NCBI GenBank assembly: GCA_002710685.1
Contig: PALD01000049.1
Span: forward strand, 62,001-126,000
Direction: 5' to 3'
DNA from: Cytophagaceae bacterium
GTDB taxonomy: Bacteria > Bacteroidota > Bacteroidia > Flavobacteriales > Flavobacteriaceae
DNA: 64,000 bases
The notes beneath the pieces were generated by a model, which was given only the letters and a program-made list of their open reading frames with translations, had not been told where the DNA came from and ran no database searches. The position numbers and the translations under genes were made by a program. Positions 26,805 through 38,903 of this stretch are shown piece after piece. Within the stretch, counting starts at the first letter, position 1; every line of letters starts with the position of its first letter.

Positions 26805-27818
26805 ATGACCTTGAACAAAGATATTACCGGGACAATGCAAGAAGTTTACTTTGATGGGGCAGGCGGTCCAGACGTTTGCAAGATCCGCCATGTAAAAGTG
26901 CCGGTCCCAAGGGCGCAACAGGTGCTTATAAAGGTCAAGGCAGCGGGCATAAACCGGCCAGACTGTTTGCAGCGCGAAGGAAATTACCCGCCGCCCAAGG
27001 GTGAAACCGAGGTTCCGGGACTTGAAGTAGCGGGTATTGTGGTCGCCAGGGGAGAAAAGGTCACGCAATTAAAAATAGGGGACGAGGTCTGCGCTTTGCT
27101 GGGCTCTGGTGGATATGCTCAATATTGCCTGGCCCATGAAGCCCTATGCCTGCCCAGGCCTGAAGGGTTAACTTTCGCGGAAGCGGCAGCTATACCTGAA
27201 ACCTATTTTACGGTCTATGATAATGTATTGACCCGGGGTCAACTCAAGGAGGGCGAACGTTTTTTGGTTCATGGAGGCTCCAGCGGTATCGGCAGTACGG
27301 CCATCCAACTGGCAAAAAATCATGGTGCAACGGTCTATACCACGGCCGGTACAGATGAAAAATGTGATTTTTGTAAAAACCTGGGGGCCGATGTTGTCAT
27401 TAATTATAAGAAACAGGATTTTGCTACGGTTATCAACCAAGAAACCCGGGGCGAAGGCGTGGACGTCATACTCGACTTGGTGGGCGGTACATATGTTCAA
27501 AAAAATATTGATTTGCTCGCCATGCACGGTAGGCTGGTTCAAATTGCCTTTTTAGAAGGTTCAAAGGTCCATAACCTGCAATTGATGCGTGTCATGCTCA
27601 AGCGGTTGACCATTACCGGCTCCACCTTGAGGTCGAGAAGCGTTGAAGAAAAATCCATTATTGCCAGGGAGCTTTATAAAAACGTATGGCCGCTTCTTGA
27701 AAAGGGCAAGATCAAACCCATTATCTACAAGACCTTTTCTATTGAAGAGGCAAAAAGCGCCCATGCGCTCATGGAAAGTTCTTCACACATGGGCAAGATT
27801 ATCCTGACCATGGGGTAA
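26805..27818 (+). CDS. NAD(P)H-quinone oxidoreductase, zinc-independent MDR family
   Basis: 337 aa from the ATG at 26805; a start at 26835 (MQEVYFDGAGGPDV) is also likely and aligns better with the family. The GroES-like N-domain has GINRPDCLQREGNYPPP. The Rossmann domain has LVHGGSSGIGSTAIQLAK. The typical closing helix precedes HMGKIILTM. Residues for a structural zinc are not evident, consistent with quinone oxidoreductases (QOR, PIG3-type). It would reduce quinones or enones using NADPH in the cytoplasm. Confidence 0.92.
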   Translation: MTLNKDITGTMQEVYFDGAGGPDVCKIRHVKVPVPRAQQVLIKVKAAGINRPDCLQREGNYPPPKGETEVPGLEVAGIVVARGEKVTQLKIGDEVCALLGSGGYAQYCLAHEALCLPRPEGLTFAEAAAIPETYFTVYDNVLTRGQLKEGERFLVHGGSSGIGSTAIQLAKNHGATVYTTAGTDEKCDFCKNLGADVVINYKKQDFATVINQETRGEGVDVILDLVGGTYVQKNIDLLAMHGRLVQIAFLEGSKVHNLQLMRVMLKRLTITGSTLRSRSVEEKSIIARELYKNVWPLLEKGKIKPIIYKTFSIEEAKSAHALMESSSHMGKIILTMG

Positions 27819-27865
27819 AATGTACCGTTTTTAAAATTTAACATTATCTTCTAGACCCTGTATCC

Positions 27866-27882
27866 TTTGGCTTTAAGCCAAA
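27866..27882. repeat. Palindrome TTTGGCTTTAAGCCAAA upstream of blaI
   Basis: A 17-base palindrome of the TTTGGC..GCCAAA family. The same sequence also occurs inside two signal-peptide coding regions (37178-37194 and 39350-39366, where it is read on the minus strand). Confidence 0.75.
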
Positions 27883-27910
27883 TACAAATTACTTTGTAAA
27901 ATTTTATTGA

Positions 27911-27942
27911 ACTAATAGTTTAGTTTAAACTAATTATTTAGT
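27911..27942 (+). promoter_or_regulatory. Putative BlaI operator dyad
   Basis: A 32-base imperfect dyad centred on TTT|AAA. The inner half-sites are TTAGTTT/AAACTAA and the outer ones ACTAA/TTAGT. It directly abuts the -7 box of the regulator gene, a position suited to repression by the BlaI homologue. Confidence 0.55.
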
Positions 27943-27950
27943 TATATTTG
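27943..27950 (+). promoter_or_regulatory. -7 box of the blaI-M56 operon
   Basis: TATATTTG matches TAnnTTTG, 23 bases before the blaI ATG and touching the operator dyad. The -33 region would lie inside the dyad. Confidence 0.55.
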
Positions 27951-27973
27951 AAAAGTCATTAATCATAAAAGAG

Positions 27974-28333
27974 ATGAAACAGCTCACAAAAGCCGAAGAA
28001 GAAGTAATGCAGATCCTGTGGGACCTGGGAGAAGCAAACGTGGCGTTGATCATAGATCAAATGCCACAGCCCAAGCCGGCATACAATACGATTTCTACAA
28101 TCGTGCGTATCCTGGAGACCAAGGAATTTGTGGATTACCGCAAAGAAGGTAGGGGACACGTTTATTTTCCTAAGGTGGACAAGGATGCTTATAGCAGTGC
28201 CTCGATGAACAAGATGGTCAATGACTATTTTAATGGCAGCTTTCAGAGCATGGTCTCCTTTTTTGTGAAGAAAAAGGACATGAGTGTCAAAGAACTTGAG
28301 GCAATCCTTAAAGAAATCAATAAAGATGGATAA
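27974..28333 (+). CDS. BlaI/MecI/CopY-family transcriptional repressor
   Basis: 119 aa. The winged helix has the family pattern LTKAEEEVMQILWDLGEA, then NTISTIVRILETKEFVDYRKEGRGHVYFP with the wing. The C-terminal helices dimerise. In the classical system the M56 peptidase cleaves the repressor in response to a signal. It overlaps the M56 gene by 8 bases, so the two are co-translated. No beta-lactamase is present, so the signal need not be an antibiotic. Confidence 0.93.
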   Translation: MKQLTKAEEEVMQILWDLGEANVALIIDQMPQPKPAYNTISTIVRILETKEFVDYRKEGRGHVYFPKVDKDAYSSASMNKMVNDYFNGSFQSMVSFFVKKKDMSVKELEAILKEINKDG

Positions 28334-29810
28334 TATGGTACTCTATATCTTTCAGGTGATTTTGTTTCAAGCGGTTTTTTTAATGGCTTATCGCATATGG
28401 CTGCACAGGGAAACACATTTTAACCTCAACAGGGTGTACCTGCTGCTCACACCGGCACTTGCCATGTTGTTGCCATTTGTGGACTTTGATGTTTTTGATG
28501 CGGCGACCCAACCGGTAAACCGCTACATCCATGAGTTGCCAGAGGTCTTCTTGGGGGCAGGGGAGGCAGCCGCCACGCAAGTTGAAGAATTGCCCACCAT
28601 AACCCTGAATGCTGGCCGAGACCTTTTTAAGCCAGAAATGTTCCTTCCACTGGCGTATATCCTGGGGATGCTGGGCAGTGTCCTTCTTTTTGCAAGAAAG
28701 TATAATTCAATCACGAGGTATTTTCGCTTTAAGCGAAAAGATGACAAAAGCATCATCCATATCCCAAACAGCACTACGGCGTTCACATTTTTCAACACAA
28801 TTTTTTTGGGGGAGAAGATAGATGCGCTTTCGCGAAAGCAGATCCTGAAACATGAGCAGGTGCACGTCTCGCAAAAGCATGGCTTGGACTTGTTGTTTTT
28901 TGAATTCTTAAAAGTGGCGATGTGGTTCAACCCCGTGATTTATGCTTATCAAAAAACCATAGCAGAGCTGCATGAATTTATCGCTGATGAAAAGGCAGCA
29001 AAAACATACAAGACAGATTACCTCAATCAATTGCTCAACACGGCCTTTGGCACACAGCAGGTGTCATTCATAAACACATTTTTCAATCATTCATTAACTA
29101 AAAAACGAATAATCATGTTAAGATCAAATTCTAAGAAAATCTCAAAATTAAAATATCTGCTTATCCTGCCCTTACTGGGTGTGATGCTGTTTGTCGCTTC
29201 CTGTACGCAGGATGACAAGATGAACGATGCAAGCAGCAAAACGCTTGATGAACAGATTGCCGATCTAAAATTAGTACTTGAAAACAGCGATGAAATTACT
29301 CAGGAGCAGAAACAACAGCTAGGAGATCTTTTTAATGAAGCTACAAATAAGAAACTAAAGGATGTTCCTGCGCCGCCGCCGCCTCCCAAGAAAACGGGTG
29401 AAGAAGTAGTTAGTGTGGAGGAAGTTTCAATGCTGGATGAAACCATAATTGAAGATGTGCCTTATAGCGTTGTTGAAACGGTACCTGCCTATCCAGGTTG
29501 CGAAGGACTGGATAATGCTACAGCAAAAAAATGTATGAGCATGAAAATCACACAGATGGTCAACCGGGAATTCAATACAAATCTAGGTAAGGAACTGGGA
29601 TTGAAAGGTGTGAATAGAATCTATGTGCGCTTTAAAATTGATGCTAATGGAGATATTGTTGATATAGGTGCACGAGGTCCACACCCAGCACTGGAAGCTG
29701 AGGCAAAACGTGTTATAAACATGCTGCCAGCTATGACCCCAGGTAAACAAAGAGGCAAAAACGTGGGTGTGCTGTACAGCTTGCCCATCGTGTTTCAAGT
29801 AGCTGAATAA
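28326..29810 (+). CDS. M56 (BlaR1-like) metallopeptidase with C-terminal TonB domain
   Basis: 494 aa from the ATG at 28326. N-terminal membrane helices are followed by the zinc motif HEQVH (about residues 176-180) and HEFIADE as the distal ligand region, then another membrane helix (about 276-292). The periplasmic part has a Pro-rich hinge (VPAPPPPPKK) and a TonB C-terminal domain (about 395-494, ending LYSLPIVFQVAE). BlaR1 has a penicillin-binding sensor at this place; here a TonB-type domain replaces it, a known Bacteroidota arrangement. The TonB part may couple to an outer-membrane receptor and sense its state. Confidence 0.9.
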   Translation: MDNMVLYIFQVILFQAVFLMAYRIWLHRETHFNLNRVYLLLTPALAMLLPFVDFDVFDAATQPVNRYIHELPEVFLGAGEAAATQVEELPTITLNAGRDLFKPEMFLPLAYILGMLGSVLLFARKYNSITRYFRFKRKDDKSIIHIPNSTTAFTFFNTIFLGEKIDALSRKQILKHEQVHVSQKHGLDLLFFEFLKVAMWFNPVIYAYQKTIAELHEFIADEKAAKTYKTDYLNQLLNTAFGTQQVSFINTFFNHSLTKKRIIMLRSNSKKISKLKYLLILPLLGVMLFVASCTQDDKMNDASSKTLDEQIADLKLVLENSDEITQEQKQQLGDLFNEATNKKLKDVPAPPPPPKKTGEEVVSVEEVSMLDETIIEDVPYSVVETVPAYPGCEGLDNATAKKCMSMKITQMVNREFNTNLGKELGLKGVNRIYVRFKIDANGDIVDIGARGPHPALEAEAKRVINMLPAMTPGKQRGKNVGVLYSLPIVFQVAE

Positions 29811-29819
29811 GAACCATAA

Positions 29820-31028
29820 ATGTTCAAATACTTCTATTTATTTTTGATAGTCGCGGTTGCGACAAAAGCCGAAGCTCAAACTTCGGCTTTGGCCGTTGCA
29901 GATAGTCTGTATGCCATAGGTGAGTACACCGGCGTAATTGATAAACTGGAGCAGGTAAAAGATAAATCGAGCAAGGTATATCTTATGCTTGCGCGTAGCC
30001 ATTCGGCAAAAGGTACACTGGAGGATGCCCTTGCAAATTATAAAATGGCCGCCACGGGCACGGACCAGGCCATTGCCATGACAGGGTATGGCAAAATGCT
30101 TATCACAAAGAAGAAATACAAAGAGGCCGACAGTGTTTTTACAGATTTGATTTTGGCGTATGCCAAAAACCCCAACTTTTACTACCAGCGCGGCCGGGCA
30201 CGGGAAAAGCTCAGGTTTCAAACAGAAAATGATACTCTAGCTCTAGAAGGTAAGGTCTTTTCTGAAGCGACAAAGGCTTACCTCGATGATTTTAAAAAAA
30301 CCATCGCGCTGGACAGTACCCATCAGAAGGCCCTGGCAGAACTTGCCTCGTACCACCTCAAGCGCAAAGATTATGAACAGGTAGAAAAACTATGTAAAAA
30401 AGCCCTGCAGAGCTACCCTGAGAATGTTGAGGTCATCAACCTGCTGGCACAGAATTATTTTTATAAAGGGTGGAACAAGGAGGCCGAAGACTGGTTTGAA
30501 AAATTGATTGCCCTGGGTACTGAGACGCAATTTATCTATGAAAAACTGGGCATGTCCTATTATAAGGACCATTATTATGACAAGGCCATTGATGCGTACA
30601 ACAAGGCCTTGCAGTATTCTGAAGAAGATTGGCACCTGCACGGTATATTAGCGAAGCTTTACAATTTTACCCGGGATTTTGAAAAGGCTGAAAGTCATGG
30701 TAAGATGGCACTTTTTTTTAAAGACTTACCGCTGGATGAAGATTATTACACCCTTGCAAATACGTACCGCATCCATAAAAAATGGCTGCTCGCCATGGAA
30801 TATATCAACAAGGCACTCGCCGAAAATCCTGACCTGGAAGCAGCAGTCTATGGCAAGGCGGTCATTGCAGATAACTACTACGAGGACAAAGAAGCCGTGC
30901 TCAAGCTATATGAAAGCTATGTGGAGCGATTTGATAAACCGTATGGCATGCCTAGACTTGCAAAAGAGCGCATCTCCCAGCTCAAGACTGAAATCTTCAT
31001 GAGTGATGATAAAGATGAAAGTAATTAG
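29820..31028 (+). CDS. Tetratricopeptide repeat protein
   Basis: 402 aa with a signal peptide ending in AEAQ. At least seven TPR-like helix pairs run from about residue 55 to 370, e.g. YEKLGMSYYKDHYYDKAIDAYNKAL. It would be periplasmic. It starts 9 bases after the M56-TonB gene, so it is likely part of the same regulon and may scaffold the signalling complex; function beyond that is unknown. Confidence 0.88.
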   Translation: MFKYFYLFLIVAVATKAEAQTSALAVADSLYAIGEYTGVIDKLEQVKDKSSKVYLMLARSHSAKGTLEDALANYKMAATGTDQAIAMTGYGKMLITKKKYKEADSVFTDLILAYAKNPNFYYQRGRAREKLRFQTENDTLALEGKVFSEATKAYLDDFKKTIALDSTHQKALAELASYHLKRKDYEQVEKLCKKALQSYPENVEVINLLAQNYFYKGWNKEAEDWFEKLIALGTETQFIYEKLGMSYYKDHYYDKAIDAYNKALQYSEEDWHLHGILAKLYNFTRDFEKAESHGKMALFFKDLPLDEDYYTLANTYRIHKKWLLAMEYINKALAENPDLEAAVYGKAVIADNYYEDKEAVLKLYESYVERFDKPYGMPRLAKERISQLKTEIFMSDDKDESN

Positions 31029-31074
31029 GTTGGCTAGCTTTAAATAGATACTTTTATCTTCTAAAAAAATTCTT

Positions 31075-31587
31075 TTGCGACAAATATATTTAATAGGGGT
31101 ATTTTTAATTACAACATTTATAGCTAATGCCCAGACAATATCCTTGGGAAAGGATGATACTCGAATGGATTATACTATTGAAGAGTTTGAAAATCAAGGA
31201 AATGATTTTGGAAAATGGATAAGTCATTATTCTGATGATACTTACACATTTCATGATCTAGATAGTCCTCCTACTACTAATAAATGTTCAAGGAAATCGT
31301 CATACGAGAAGAAGAAAAAATGTTTATCAGAGTATATCCAAAGTACGGTTATGAATCGTTATAGAGTTGAAAATGCTGTTAAACATGGTTGGGTAAAATT
31401 AAAGTTAAGGTTTAAAATTGATGAAGAAGGAGATGTAGTAGATATTGTGGTTGAGGGTTCTACCGATTCCGCTCAAAAAGAAGCCATAAAAGTTTTGAGG
31501 GGGTTAAGGCAATTAAATCCAGCTATTAAAGATGGTAAGCCAGTTAAAATAGTATATTCAATGCCAATCGTTGCCTACGTTAACTAG
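31075..31587 (+). CDS. Small secreted protein with a TonB-C-like domain
   Basis: 170 aa, starting at a TTG (31075) that opens a good signal peptide (MRQIYLIGVFLITTFIANAQ). The C-terminal half (about 90-170) parallels the TonB tail of the M56 protein encoded 1.3 kb upstream: KLRFKIDEEGDVVDI against VRFKIDANGDIVDI, and VYSMPIVAYV against LYSLPIVFQV. It has no membrane anchor or Pro-rich linker, so it is not a classical TonB. The coding sequence is visibly more AT-rich than its neighbours. Confidence 0.75.
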   Translation: MRQIYLIGVFLITTFIANAQTISLGKDDTRMDYTIEEFENQGNDFGKWISHYSDDTYTFHDLDSPPTTNKCSRKSSYEKKKKCLSEYIQSTVMNRYRVENAVKHGWVKLKLRFKIDEEGDVVDIVVEGSTDSAQKEAIKVLRGLRQLNPAIKDGKPVKIVYSMPIVAYVN

Positions 31588-31594
31588 CTGATAT

Positions 31595-32347
31595 TTGAGA
31601 AAATATATTTTTATATCAATTTTACTTCTACTATTTTCATGTGATTCTGGAGAAGGCCTCAATTGTTTTCAAGCAGCAGGAGACCGAGTGGAAAAAGAAT
31701 TTGAACTCGACCCCTTTACCACCATCGTGGTTGAAGAGCGCGTGCAGCTTATCCTGAAACAGGGCCCACAACAAAAAGTGGTCATAGGTACCGGAGAAAA
31801 CCTGCTCAATGATATCAACATCAGCGTGCAGGATGGAGAGCTCAATGTCTTCAATGACAATGGCTGTAACCTGGTGCGCGATTATAACATAACTCAAGTC
31901 TATGTCACTTCGCCCAATATCACACAGATTCGCAATGCTTCTGGGTACGAAATTCAAAGCGATGGTGTGCTGGGTTATCCCAGTCTTTCACTGATTTCAG
32001 AAGACCTTGAACTTGAAGACCAGTACCATAAAGATGGTGATTTTCGCCTGGAGCTGGATGTTGATGAACTCAACATTACCGGTAACGGCCTGAGCAATTA
32101 TTTCCTCTCGGGTAATGTAAACACTTTAAATCTCGAGATTCTGGAAGGCGATGCCCGCTTTGAGGGTCGCGAACTTATCATCCAGGATTTAAACCTCTAC
32201 CAGCGCGGTACAAATAAAGTCATCGTGAATCCACAACAATCCATCCGCGGGCAAATATTGAGCACCGGCGATGTAATAGCTGTAAACCGCCCACCCGTGG
32301 TTGAGGTGGAAGAACTTTACAAGGGGAGGTTGATTTTTGAAGAGTAG
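31595..32347 (+). CDS. DUF2807 head-GIN domain lipoprotein
   Basis: 250 aa from a TTG start at 31595. It has a lipoprotein signal with LLFSC (Cys16). The rest is a right-handed beta-helix-like head GIN domain: FTTIVVEERVQLILKQG near the start and short repeating strands through residue 220. Such proteins are predicted surface or periplasmic adhesin-like proteins without known activity. It follows the TonB-C-like gene by 7 bases. Confidence 0.82.
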   Translation: MRKYIFISILLLLFSCDSGEGLNCFQAAGDRVEKEFELDPFTTIVVEERVQLILKQGPQQKVVIGTGENLLNDINISVQDGELNVFNDNGCNLVRDYNITQVYVTSPNITQIRNASGYEIQSDGVLGYPSLSLISEDLELEDQYHKDGDFRLELDVDELNITGNGLSNYFLSGNVNTLNLEILEGDARFEGRELIIQDLNLYQRGTNKVIVNPQQSIRGQILSTGDVIAVNRPPVVEVEELYKGRLIFEE

Positions 32348-32349
32348 GT

Positions 32350-32401
32350 TATAGATATTAGACCATAGATATTAGTATTGAGATTTGAGTATTGAGATAT
32401 G
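32350..32401. repeat. Short AT-rich tandem repeats
   Basis: Degenerate direct repeats of tagatattag and agtattgagat units lie just past the DUF2807 stop. They are non-coding. Confidence 0.6.
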
Positions 32402-32430
32402 AGAATTCCGCTTCCGCGGAATTTTTTTAT

Positions 32431-32464
32431 TCTCCTTTTCCTTTGGGGGAAGGTTGGGATGGGA
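32431..32464. repeat. Dispersed C/G-block repeat, copy 1
   Basis: A CTCCTTTTCC-TTTGGGGGAAGG core followed by TTGGGATGGG. Copy 2 is 85 bases downstream. Such elements recur between Bacteroidota genes and translate to PLGEGWDG-like strings, which can mimic ORFs. Confidence 0.65.
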
Positions 32465-32470
32465 GACTGT

Positions 32471-32512
32471 CAGTTCGAGTGATTTTGCTGCAGCGAAATC
32501 GTATCGAGAACC
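32471..32512. repeat. Imperfect dyad between the two C/G-block repeats
   Basis: GTTCGAG..GATTTTGC-TGCA-GCGAAATC..TCGAGAAC. The centre belongs to the window's GATTTCGC/GCGAAATC palindrome family, and the outer arms TTCGAG/TCGAGAA add an outer dyad. Confidence 0.55.
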
Positions 32513-32548
32513 AAATTAAAAATGAAATTCGGTCTGCACGCATTTTTT

Positions 32549-32585
32549 TCTCCTTCCCCCTCTGGGGGAAAGCTTGGGATGTGGG
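32549..32585. repeat. Dispersed C/G-block repeat, copy 2
   Basis: A CTTCCCCC-TCT-GGGGGAAAG hairpin followed by CTTGGGATGTGGG. It is the direct repeat of the 32431 copy. A weaker relative is at about 39487-39515. Confidence 0.65.
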
Positions 32586-32600
32586 CTTCACAATAAGCCG

Positions 32601-32608
32601 TATCTTTG
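32601..32608 (+). promoter_or_regulatory. -7 box for era
   Basis: TATCTTTG matches TAnnTTTG, 23 bases before the era TTG start. A TTG lies upstream with a 24-base spacer inside the second dispersed repeat, so the repeat may supply the -33 element. Confidence 0.45.
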
Positions 32609-32631
32609 CGGCATAACCAAAATTAAACGTA

Positions 32632-33534
32632 TTGAGCACTCCTGAAAATAAACCACATAAAGCTGGTTTTGTAAATATTATCGGCAACCCCAATGTGGGC
32701 AAGTCAACCTTGATGAATGCCTTTGTGGGCGAGCGTTTGAGCATCATTACTTCTAAGGCACAAACCACCCGCCACCGTATTCTGGGTATCGTTAATGGCG
32801 ATGATTTTCAGGTGGTGCTGAGCGACACACCGGGTATCATCAAGCCGGCATACAAGATGCAGGAAAACATGATGGACTTTGTAAAGTCGGCATTAGAAGA
32901 TGCAGACGTGCTGGTCTATATGGTTGAGCTGGGCGAAAAGGAGCTCAAAGATGAAGCCTTTTTCAAGAAAATTACAAATGCTGATATCCCTGTTCTCTTA
33001 TTGCTCAACAAGATTGATAAGGGCAATGAAGAGATACTCGCCGAAAACCTAAAGATTTGGCAAGAAAAAGTGCCCAATGCAGAGATTTTTGCGATATCGG
33101 CGCTGGAGAATTTTGGCGTAAGCCAAGTGTTTGACAAGATTCTTGAGCTATTACCAGAGTCGCCACCATTCTATCCTAAGGATGCTTTGACGGATAAGCC
33201 AGAACGCTTTTTTGTGAATGAAATCATCCGCGAGAAAATCCTGATGCACTATAAAAAAGAGATTCCGTATTCTGTTGAGATAGACACTGAAGAATTTCAT
33301 GAGGACGAAAAAATCATCCGTATGCGCAGCATCATCATGGTGGAGCGCGACAGCCAGAAGGGAATCATCATAGGCCACAAAGGCGCTGCATTAAAGCGTG
33401 TGGGTGTTGAAGCGAGAAAGGATCTGGAAGCGTTTTTTGGCAAGCAGGTACACCTGGAACTGTATGTGAAAGTCAATAAAGACTGGCGTAGCAATGACAA
33501 GCAGTTAAAGCGTTTTGGGTATAATCAGAGATAA
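32632..33534 (+). CDS. era: GTPase Era
   Basis: 300 aa from a TTG start; no ATG or GTG is available before the first GTP-binding motif. G1 is GNPNVGKS (residues 18-25), G3 DTPG, G4 NKID. The C-terminal KH domain includes KGIIIGHKGAALKRVGVEARKDLE. Era binds 16S rRNA and aids 30S maturation. It is a single-gene unit followed by a strong bidirectional terminator. Confidence 0.96.
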   Translation: MSTPENKPHKAGFVNIIGNPNVGKSTLMNAFVGERLSIITSKAQTTRHRILGIVNGDDFQVVLSDTPGIIKPAYKMQENMMDFVKSALEDADVLVYMVELGEKELKDEAFFKKITNADIPVLLLLNKIDKGNEEILAENLKIWQEKVPNAEIFAISALENFGVSQVFDKILELLPESPPFYPKDALTDKPERFFVNEIIREKILMHYKKEIPYSVEIDTEEFHEDEKIIRMRSIIMVERDSQKGIIIGHKGAALKRVGVEARKDLEAFFGKQVHLELYVKVNKDWRSNDKQLKRFGYNQR

Positions 33535-33580
33535 ATGAATTACCCTGCAAGGTTTATAAAATCATGAAGGTATTCTTAAT

Positions 33581-33624
33581 AAAAAGACCCCACAGGTTTT
33601 CAAAACCTGTGGGGTCTTTCTTTT
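33581..33624. terminator. Bidirectional terminator between era and the beta-galactosidase gene
   Basis: An 18-base arm AAAGACCCCACAGGTTTT is mirrored perfectly after one base, with A- and T-rich flanks on the two sides. It serves two convergent genes. Confidence 0.9.
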
Positions 33625-33647
33625 ATCTTTTGTCTAGAGTCTATTTC

Positions 33648-37238
<3,591 letters not shown>

Positions 37239-37291
37239 TTACCTGATTGATGAAATCACATGGAATTTAGGCATAACAGATCTTTCTGTAA

Positions 37292-37323
37292 AACAAAAAA
37301 GCCCAGGAAATTTCCTGGGCTTT
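37292..37323 (-). terminator. Rho-independent terminator after the PNP gene
   Basis: On the minus strand a 13-bp palindrome AAAGCCCAGGAAA/TTTCCTGGGCTTT is followed by a T-rich tract, 27 bases past the PNP stop. Confidence 0.85.
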
Positions 37324-37349
37324 CAGTATTTTTTAAACTACAATAATCG

Positions 37350-38162
37350 TTATGCCCTCTCTATCAAATCTGTAAACAATTGTATCATGGCAGGCTGTGC
37401 CTTTGCGGCAGCGGCCATGATGCTTTCAATATTGACAGGTTCCAGGTTTTCGGGGTCACATTCATCCGTTAGTACTGAGACGGCGACAACAGGTAGGTCG
37501 AGGTGGTTTGCCACGATGACCTCGGGAACGGTGCTCATGCCCACGGCATCTGCGCCAATGATCTTCATATACCTATATTCTGCCCTGGTCTCTAGTTGCG
37601 GTCCCACGACCGAGGCATAAACACCCTCATGTAATGTAATGTTGTTTTCTTTGGCTGATGCCTTGATGATATTGCTCATTTCGTTGTCATAAGGCGCGCT
37701 CATGTCAGTAAAGCGATGGCCCAGTTTGCTCACGCCCTTAAATGCCAGTGGCGAACCGCCCTGTAGGTTGATGTGGTCATTGATGAGCATGATCTCAGAC
37801 TTTTTATAATCCAGGTTGATGGCCCCTGCAGCGTTGCTCACGAGCAATTTTTTAATGCCCAGTTCATGCATCACGCGCACAGGATAGCTCACATCCTGAA
37901 AGGTGTAGCCTTCATAGACATGAAAGCGGCCGTTCATGATGATGACCTTTTTTCCCGCAAGGGTGCCATAAATCAATTTGCCCTTGTGAAACTCTACCGT
38001 GGCCGTGGGAAAATAGGGGATGTGGTTATAGCTCATCTCTGCAATGACCTCCACATGGTCCAGTAATTGCCCCAGGCCGGTTCCCAGGATTATGCCTATT
38101 TCAGGGGTCTCAAAACCGCGTTCCCTTAAAAAAAATGCTGATTCTTCTATGTATTGTTTCAT
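37350..38162 (-). CDS. Purine-nucleoside phosphorylase (trimeric PNP type)
   Basis: 270 aa. The family motifs are GIILGTGLGQL, FHKGKLIYGTLAGKKVIIMNGRFHVYEGY, and VSNAAGAINLDYK for the purine site. VGPQLETRAEYRYMKIIGADAVGMSTVPE is also conserved. It cleaves inosine/guanosine to base and ribose 1-phosphate. It overlaps the DUF2064 gene by 4 bases. Confidence 0.95.
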   Translation of the reverse strand: MKQYIEESAFFLRERGFETPEIGIILGTGLGQLLDHVEVIAEMSYNHIPYFPTATVEFHKGKLIYGTLAGKKVIIMNGRFHVYEGYTFQDVSYPVRVMHELGIKKLLVSNAAGAINLDYKKSEIMLINDHINLQGGSPLAFKGVSKLGHRFTDMSAPYDNEMSNIIKASAKENNITLHEGVYASVVGPQLETRAEYRYMKIIGADAVGMSTVPEVIVANHLDLPVVAVSVLTDECDPENLEPVNIESIMAAAAKAQPAMIQLFTDLIERA

Positions 38163-38845
38163 GTTGTCTTGAATTCTTTGGGGATGAATTTTTGAAAGGC
38201 CGCAATATCCTTGATGTCTTCGTAATAGTCCACATCATTACGGGTGTCCAGAAGGGCTACGTTTTCTCCTTGCAGGTCCTTCAAGGTGTCTTCCAGGACG
38301 GTTTCGGTCCCCCAGTTTTTGTTTTTAAATACTTGGGAATTTAAGGTTTTCATACCAAATAGATAATACCCTCCATCCTGGGCAGGCCCAAGCACAAAGT
38401 CATGTTTTTGCAGTTTGTCAAAAGCCTGCTCGATATCGCGGGTATCGAGGTCATACATGTCGCTACCTATGATGATTATTCGGCGAAAGCCATTTTTAAA
38501 ACCACTTGAGGCTGCATTGTGCATCCGCTCCCCCAGGTCATCGCCCTGTTGCAGTTTTTTTTCATAAATGGTCTCGTCCCAGAGGTCATGTGCCCTTATC
38601 TTTTCAGAGTAATGCACCTGTTTGTCAGCATGCAGTGCATTGGTTATCGCGGCCGTGTGCTTGAGCAGGAAGGTGTAGATTTCAAGTGCTGCTTCGTCGC
38701 CCACGGTGGCGGCAAGACGGGTCTTGCATTTTCCCAGTTCTGGGTTACGGGTAAAGATTATCAATAGCTTATCAGAAGATGGAAAGTGAAAATCTGCCGT
38801 GAATTCATCTTTCTCGTCTGTTTCCTTAGTACTCAGGATGCCCAT
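38159..38845 (-). CDS. DUF2064 / TIGR04282 arsenosugar-biosynthesis-type glycosyltransferase
   Basis: 228 aa. It has the GT-A-like pattern LLIIFTRNPELGKCKTRLAATVGDEAAL and GSDMYDLDTRDIEQAF, with LGPAQDGGYYLFGM. The family name comes from a predicted role in arsenosugar synthesis, but many members lie outside arsenic loci. No arsenic gene is visible here, so the role is uncertain; overlap with PNP by 4 bases suggests joint expression. Confidence 0.88.
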   Translation of the reverse strand: MGILSTKETDEKDEFTADFHFPSSDKLLIIFTRNPELGKCKTRLAATVGDEAALEIYTFLLKHTAAITNALHADKQVHYSEKIRAHDLWDETIYEKKLQQGDDLGERMHNAASSGFKNGFRRIIIIGSDMYDLDTRDIEQAFDKLQKHDFVLGPAQDGGYYLFGMKTLNSQVFKNKNWGTETVLEDTLKDLQGENVALLDTRNDVDYYEDIKDIAAFQKFIPKEFKTT

Positions 38846-38903
38846 TTTTTACAAAAATTTTATTCCCGTAAAGGTAGGAAGCAACACACTTTTCTACCTT
38901 AAA

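Noticed and set aside
27974..29810. Beta-lactam resistance regulon
   Set aside because: BlaI and M56 are present but no penicillin-binding sensor or beta-lactamase is encoded nearby; the sensor end is a TonB domain.
32392..32616. 74-codon frame between DUF2807 and era
   Set aside because: It translates the dispersed C/G-block repeats (FPLGEGWDG) and is not a gene.
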